Source: Ralstonia sp. SET104
GTDB taxonomy: Bacteria; Pseudomonadota; Gammaproteobacteria; Burkholderiales; Burkholderiaceae
DNA: 54,037 nucleotides
Assembly (NCBI RefSeq): GCF_003851545.1
Contig: NZ_BHVX01000022.1
Location: 1 to 54,037, forward strand
Direction: 5' to 3'
How positions within the stretch are numbered: position 1 is the first letter of the stretch; each line of letters begins with the position of its first letter. The position numbers were made by a program, and so were the translations under genes. A model generated the notes under the pieces. It was given only the letters and a program-made list of their open reading frames with translations, did not search any database and was not told the origin of the DNA. Shown piece by piece: positions 51,426 through 54,037 of this stretch.

Positions 51426-52093
51426 GAAAACAGGCCGGCAGCAATGTTGATGGAGAGCGCGAGAATGCTCGTATTGAAGAAGAACGACAGCAGCGATTGC
51501 CCTAGCACTGCCCGCCGCATCGCGCGCGAACGGATGCTGACATCGGCCGTCTGGCTGGCGACCGCGATCGTAAAAGAGAAGTAGAGGAAATCCCAGTAAT
51601 CGGGCTCGAGCTCCTCGTCTGGAAACCGCAGCGGCGGCGCATGGGGCGCGCGGTAATACAGATGCGCGTAGTGCACCGTGAACATCATCGGCACCATCAG
51701 CCACGCGCCCAGCACCGTAATGCCGGTGAACACGTAGTGCGATGCCTGTGCGTGCCCTGCCGACTTGGCTGTCGCCAACTCAAACGCAATCGCCACCATG
51801 CTGGCCACCACACCGAGGCAGACCACCGCCAGCACGGCAGATGCGCGCTCATCTTCACGGCGGGCGACAGCGCGAATGCGGTGCGGGTCCGCGCGCAGCA
51901 TCATCACCGTGATCAGGATCAGGTACGTCCACACGGCGACGTCCCAGCCGAGCAGCAGACGGACAAGCCACCCGTGCGCGGGCACAACGGCAACCGCAAC
52001 GGCGCCCAGAACAAACGACGACAGCAGGCGCGGCCGTGCCGCGGCAAAACGGGAAATCTGGGAAATCTGCGAGGACTCGTCTTGCTGGCTCAC
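51422..52093 (-). CDS. DUF1345 membrane protein
   Basis: The 223-residue protein has five or six membrane helices and the DUF1345 signature: LLLGWDVAVWTYLILITVMM, RADPHRIRAVARREDERASA in a cytosolic loop, MFTVHYAHLYYRAPHAPPLR, and LEPDYWDFLYFSFTIAVASQ followed by TADVSIRSRAMRR. The last motif resembles the selectivity region of small channel-like proteins; no function is established. It is first in a two-gene operon with the AI-2E-type gene. A repeated QISQIS near the start is minor. Confidence 0.88.
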   Translation of the reverse strand: MSQQDESSQISQISRFAAARPRLLSSFVLGAVAVAVVPAHGWLVRLLLGWDVAVWTYLILITVMMLRADPHRIRAVARREDERASAVLAVVCLGVVASMVAIAFELATAKSAGHAQASHYVFTGITVLGAWLMVPMMFTVHYAHLYYRAPHAPPLRFPDEELEPDYWDFLYFSFTIAVASQTADVSIRSRAMRRAVLGQSLLSFFFNTSILALSINIAAGLFS

Positions 52094-52179
52094 GTGGGCC
52101 TCAGGTGCGTGTTCAGGGATTCACACAAGGCCGGCAATGCCAGCCGATGAGGCGACATGGTAGCCGCTTCAGCGCGGCA

Positions 52180-52485
52180 TCAGGACGGCGCGAGCATCGA
52201 AGCAAACGAGCGCTTGCAACGCTCCTCCAGGTGTTCGTGCGTGGAGAGCTGCTCGGCGATGACGGTGGCTTCCGGATACACGCGGCACATGCCGATCATT
52301 GCGGTCTCAAGCGCCCCCTGCGAGCCGGCCTGAAACTGGAATTGCTCCAGCACAGTGTCGTCGGCATCGCGCACAGTGATCTGGAACGGGCCCGGGGTGA
52401 CTGTCGCGCAACCGGCCAGCATGGCGGCCGCCGCCAGCGGAATACACAAGAGGGAGCGGGACGGACGGGGGGAACGAATCATCAT
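52180..52485 (-). CDS. Small predicted lipoprotein
   Basis: From ATG 52485 (or the adjacent ATG 52482) the product has 101 residues. A basic start and hydrophobic core lead to the lipobox LAGC at about residue 25, followed by ATVTPGPFQITVRDADDTVL and a helical C-terminal half (ALETAMIGMCRVYPEATVIA) ending ERCKRSFASMLAPS. The two later cysteines might form a disulfide. I do not recognise a named family. Upstream in-frame sequence is discounted because the lipoprotein signal fits only this start. Confidence 0.7.
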   Translation of the reverse strand: MMIRSPRPSRSLLCIPLAAAAMLAGCATVTPGPFQITVRDADDTVLEQFQFQAGSQGALETAMIGMCRVYPEATVIAEQLSTHEHLEERCKRSFASMLAPS

Positions 52486-52838
52486 GGCTTCCGGGTTGCG
52501 ATGAGAGTGAGACGCGGCAATGGCGACTCGGTTCGCAATAATCATGCTTCCCGACGGCACAAACAGACGGCACAAACAAAATCTATGGTCACCCCCACTT
52601 TTGCAACCCTGAAGTTGGATGGTGTGGTTGGCTTGCCTAAATCTATCCGGCGTCGTTGTGGGCAGAGGCTGCCCGCGCCACGATGAGAATCGCGCCTGAA
52701 GGTCCTTTAAAACGCCCACGGCTTCGAGAGCCGATTTGTTTGCCAGGTTGTCCGTCAGGCCGGTGTGCCGTTCACGTCATCAGATGTCAGCGGTCGCAAA
52801 GCCAGGTGGGAGAGGTTCAATACGGCCGGGGTGGATAG
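52486..52838 (-). ncRNA. Non-coding flank of the IS1111-type element, candidate bridge RNA region
   Basis: About 350 bases without a gene between the lipoprotein start and the transposase stop. In the IS1111 group of the IS110 family the longer non-coding end lies 3' of the recombinase gene and encodes a structured bridge RNA. Here the 3' side is long and the 5' side short (about 60-80 bases), which fits that group. The element's outer boundary is not determined; it probably lies between 52580 and 52720. No fold was computed, so this is inference. Confidence 0.35.
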
Positions 52839-52865
52839 CGGGCGCTCAGGCTTGCTGAGCGCCCG
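52839..52865. repeat. Eleven-base-pair hairpin over the transposase stop codon
   Basis: CGGGCGCTCAG (52839-52849) pairs perfectly with CTGAGCGCCCG (52855-52865) over a GCTTG loop. Outer bases GTGGA (52831-52835) and TCCAC (52868-52872) extend it. The transposase stop codon lies in the stem. It may terminate the mRNA or begin the structured RNA at this end. Confidence 0.6.
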
Positions 52866-53871
52866 TGTCCACCCTGAACGTGGTGTGGTGCGCCGCCAGC
52901 GCCCACGCGGTGCGCGCCAGCTTGTTGGCCAAGGCGCAGGCGACGACGTTTGAGTGCCGCCGCATCAGCATGGCCCGAACCCAGTCGGCAAGCCGGCCGG
53001 TTTGCCGCTCCAGCCGCTGCATGTAGGACCTGGCGCATTGAACCAACAGGCGGCGGATATTCTTGTCCCCGCGCTTGCTGATGCCGAGCAGGTTGGCTCG
53101 CCCACCAGTGCTGTATTGACGCGGGACCAGTCCGATCGACGCGGCAAAGTCCCGGCCGCAGCTATATTGCTTGCCATCGCCCATCTCAGTAGCCAACACG
53201 CTCGCAGTGATCGGCCCTACACCGGGAATCGACAGCAGGCGTTGCCCCAGGTCATCTTCGGCGAGCTGCCGACCCATCTCGCGATCGATCTCGTCAACCT
53301 GCTCGCTGAGGTACTTGAAGTGGGCGTGCAACCGATCAAGGATGCCAACCAAGCGGGGCGGCAACGGGTGCTCGGCTAGCACCGACGGCAAGCGCTTGAT
53401 GACCGCCTGGCCTGTCGGCAGGCTGATTCCGAATTCGAGCAGGAAGCCGTGGATCTGGTTGACCGTCTTGGTGCGGTCGCGGATCAGCGATTCGCGCACC
53501 CGATGCAGCGCCGAGAGTGTTTGTTGCGACTCTGTCTTGGGGCTCACGAACCGCATGGAGGGACGGGACGCCGCTTCGCAGATCGCCTCAGCGTCGACGA
53601 AATCGTTCTTGTTGCCCTTGACGAAGGGCCGCACGAACTGCGGTGAGATGAGTTTGACCTGATGGCCGAACGCGGCCAGTTTGCGAGCCATGTGGTGGGC
53701 CCCGGCGCAGGCTTCCATGACCACGGTACAGGCCCGCAACGTGGCGAAGAACTCGATCAGTTGCTTGCGGCTCACCTTCTTGCGAAACACGGCCTTGCCG
53801 TGCTGGTCCTGCCCGTGAAGGTGAAAGCTGTGCTTGCCCAGGTCGATCCCAACCAGCGTGACGTTCTGCAT
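52846..53871 (-). CDS. IS110-family transposase (IS1111 group)
   Basis: From ATG 53871, after GTGGAGGCCATC, the recombinase has 341 residues. The N-terminal RuvC-like DEDD domain shows D10 in LVGIDLGKHSFHLHG, the glutamate in VVMEACAGAHH, and the aspartates in KGNKNDFVDAEAICEAASRP. The C-terminal domain has LLSIPGVGPITASVLATEMG, with DFAASIGLVPRQYSTGGRAN holding the serine of the transposase_20 domain, and ends in LANKLARTAWALAAHHTTF, an IS1111-group signature. The gene looks intact. Such elements insert at specific sites with the help of an RNA. The adjacent IS3-like end suggests a nested or neighbouring insertion. Confidence 0.93.
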   Translation of the reverse strand: MQNVTLVGIDLGKHSFHLHGQDQHGKAVFRKKVSRKQLIEFFATLRACTVVMEACAGAHHMARKLAAFGHQVKLISPQFVRPFVKGNKNDFVDAEAICEAASRPSMRFVSPKTESQQTLSALHRVRESLIRDRTKTVNQIHGFLLEFGISLPTGQAVIKRLPSVLAEHPLPPRLVGILDRLHAHFKYLSEQVDEIDREMGRQLAEDDLGQRLLSIPGVGPITASVLATEMGDGKQYSCGRDFAASIGLVPRQYSTGGRANLLGISKRGDKNIRRLLVQCARSYMQRLERQTGRLADWVRAMLMRRHSNVVACALANKLARTAWALAAHHTTFRVDTGAQQA

Positions 53872-53890
53872 GATGGCCTCCACAAAGAAA

Positions 53891-53925
53891 CACACCCTAC
53901 CAGCGTGACCCGCTCGTAGGGTGTG
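53891..53925. repeat. Ten-base-pair inverted repeat upstream of the IS110-type transposase
   Basis: CACACCCTAC (53891-53900) and GTAGGGTGTG (53916-53925) are exact inverted repeats with a 15-base loop, 19 bases upstream of the transposase ATG. They may mark the subterminal repeat of the element or limit translation from outside transcripts. Confidence 0.55.
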
Positions 53926-53956
53926 GGGGTGACCATCTCATTACGCCCGCAATGTG

Positions 53957-54037
53957 TGAACTGACCCCGTAAAATTGGACGGTTCGTAAGGCTAGGCCTG
54001 ACAGGGCTGAGTTCTGTATTGCACAGGACTCAGCCCT
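53957..54037 (+). mobile_element. Probable left end of an IS3-type insertion sequence
   Basis: TGAACTGACCCCGTAAAATT followed by GGACGGTT resembles terminal repeats of several IS3-family elements. The window then closes with a hairpin (54003-54037): AGGGCTGAGT and ACTCAGCCCT pair perfectly, with an inner CTGT/ACAG pairing. Such structures precede orfA in some elements and limit its translation. No coding sequence of the element is inside the window, so the assignment is tentative. Confidence 0.45.

Noticed and set aside
1-54037. Search by eye for tRNA, rRNA, CRISPR arrays, toxin-antitoxin pairs and phage genes
   Set aside because: None gave a convincing signal; small overlapping frames are explained by the GC-rich composition.

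Overview
This is a high-GC proteobacterial chromosomal segment. Gene content and codon style point to the Burkholderiales, most likely a Ralstonia of the pickettii/insidiosa/mannitolilytica type; this rests on recognition of protein families, not on a search. No rRNA, tRNA or CRISPR array was seen. Both ends lie in insertion sequences: IS66-type genes at the left edge, and an IS110/IS1111-type transposase followed by what looks like the start of an IS3-type element at the right edge. The window may therefore be a contig bounded by repeats.

Layout. 1-1556: an IS66 cassette whose transposase gene is cut off against a truncated M23 peptidase gene. 1734-4980: LysR regulator, exported isochorismatase-like hydrolase, and a diguanylate cyclase with two duplicated PAS-like modules. 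5563-11318: M1 aminopeptidase lipoprotein, an Rrf2 regulator with its probable oxidoreductase target, and a QseBC-like two-component system. 11541-14231: a dead MntH fragment, a membrane diguanylate cyclase and an MscS channel. 14221-22689: a six-gene minus-strand cluster for exopolysaccharide synthesis and export. 23428-31499: chemoreceptor, glycine-zipper lipoprotein, 2-hydroxyacid dehydrogenase, an orphan amino-acid binding protein divergent from TetR and MFS genes, and a HIT protein. 31662-36556: DUF2917 gene, PAS-GGDEF protein, membrane-anchored M20 peptidase and a MocR-type regulator. 36621-42840: hypothetical gene, a hydrolase-MarR-enoyl-CoA hydratase operon, an ArsR-AHSA1 pair, tautomerase, a broken LysR gene and a KAS III. 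43042-47385: copCD, a carboxypeptidase G2-like enzyme, a histidine phosphatase and an SDR. 47597-52485: a small gene behind two LexA-type boxes, a LysR remnant, an Fsr-like MFS pump, an AI-2E family protein, a DUF1345 protein and a lipoprotein.

The strongest candidate for an interesting system is the 14.2-22.7 kb cluster. It has an NfrB-type processive glycosyltransferase carrying a MshEN c-di-GMP-binding domain, an NfrA-type TPR plus outer-membrane protein, a UDP-GlcNAc 2-epimerase, a small exported protein, a DUF2334 deacetylase-like protein and a clan-A-like glycoside hydrolase. This resembles the N4-phage glycan receptor pathway of E. coli with two added periplasmic tailoring enzymes, and three diguanylate cyclases are encoded in the same window.

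The second theme is regulation readable from the DNA. An identical three-part GAACAGT operator (starts at 0, +10, +25) lies in front of the MocR regulator and 3 kb away between the DUF2917 and PAS-GGDEF genes. Two perfect CTGT-N8-ACAG boxes overlap the promoter of a 91-residue unknown protein. Inverted-repeat operators accompany the Rrf2, TetR, MarR and ArsR genes.
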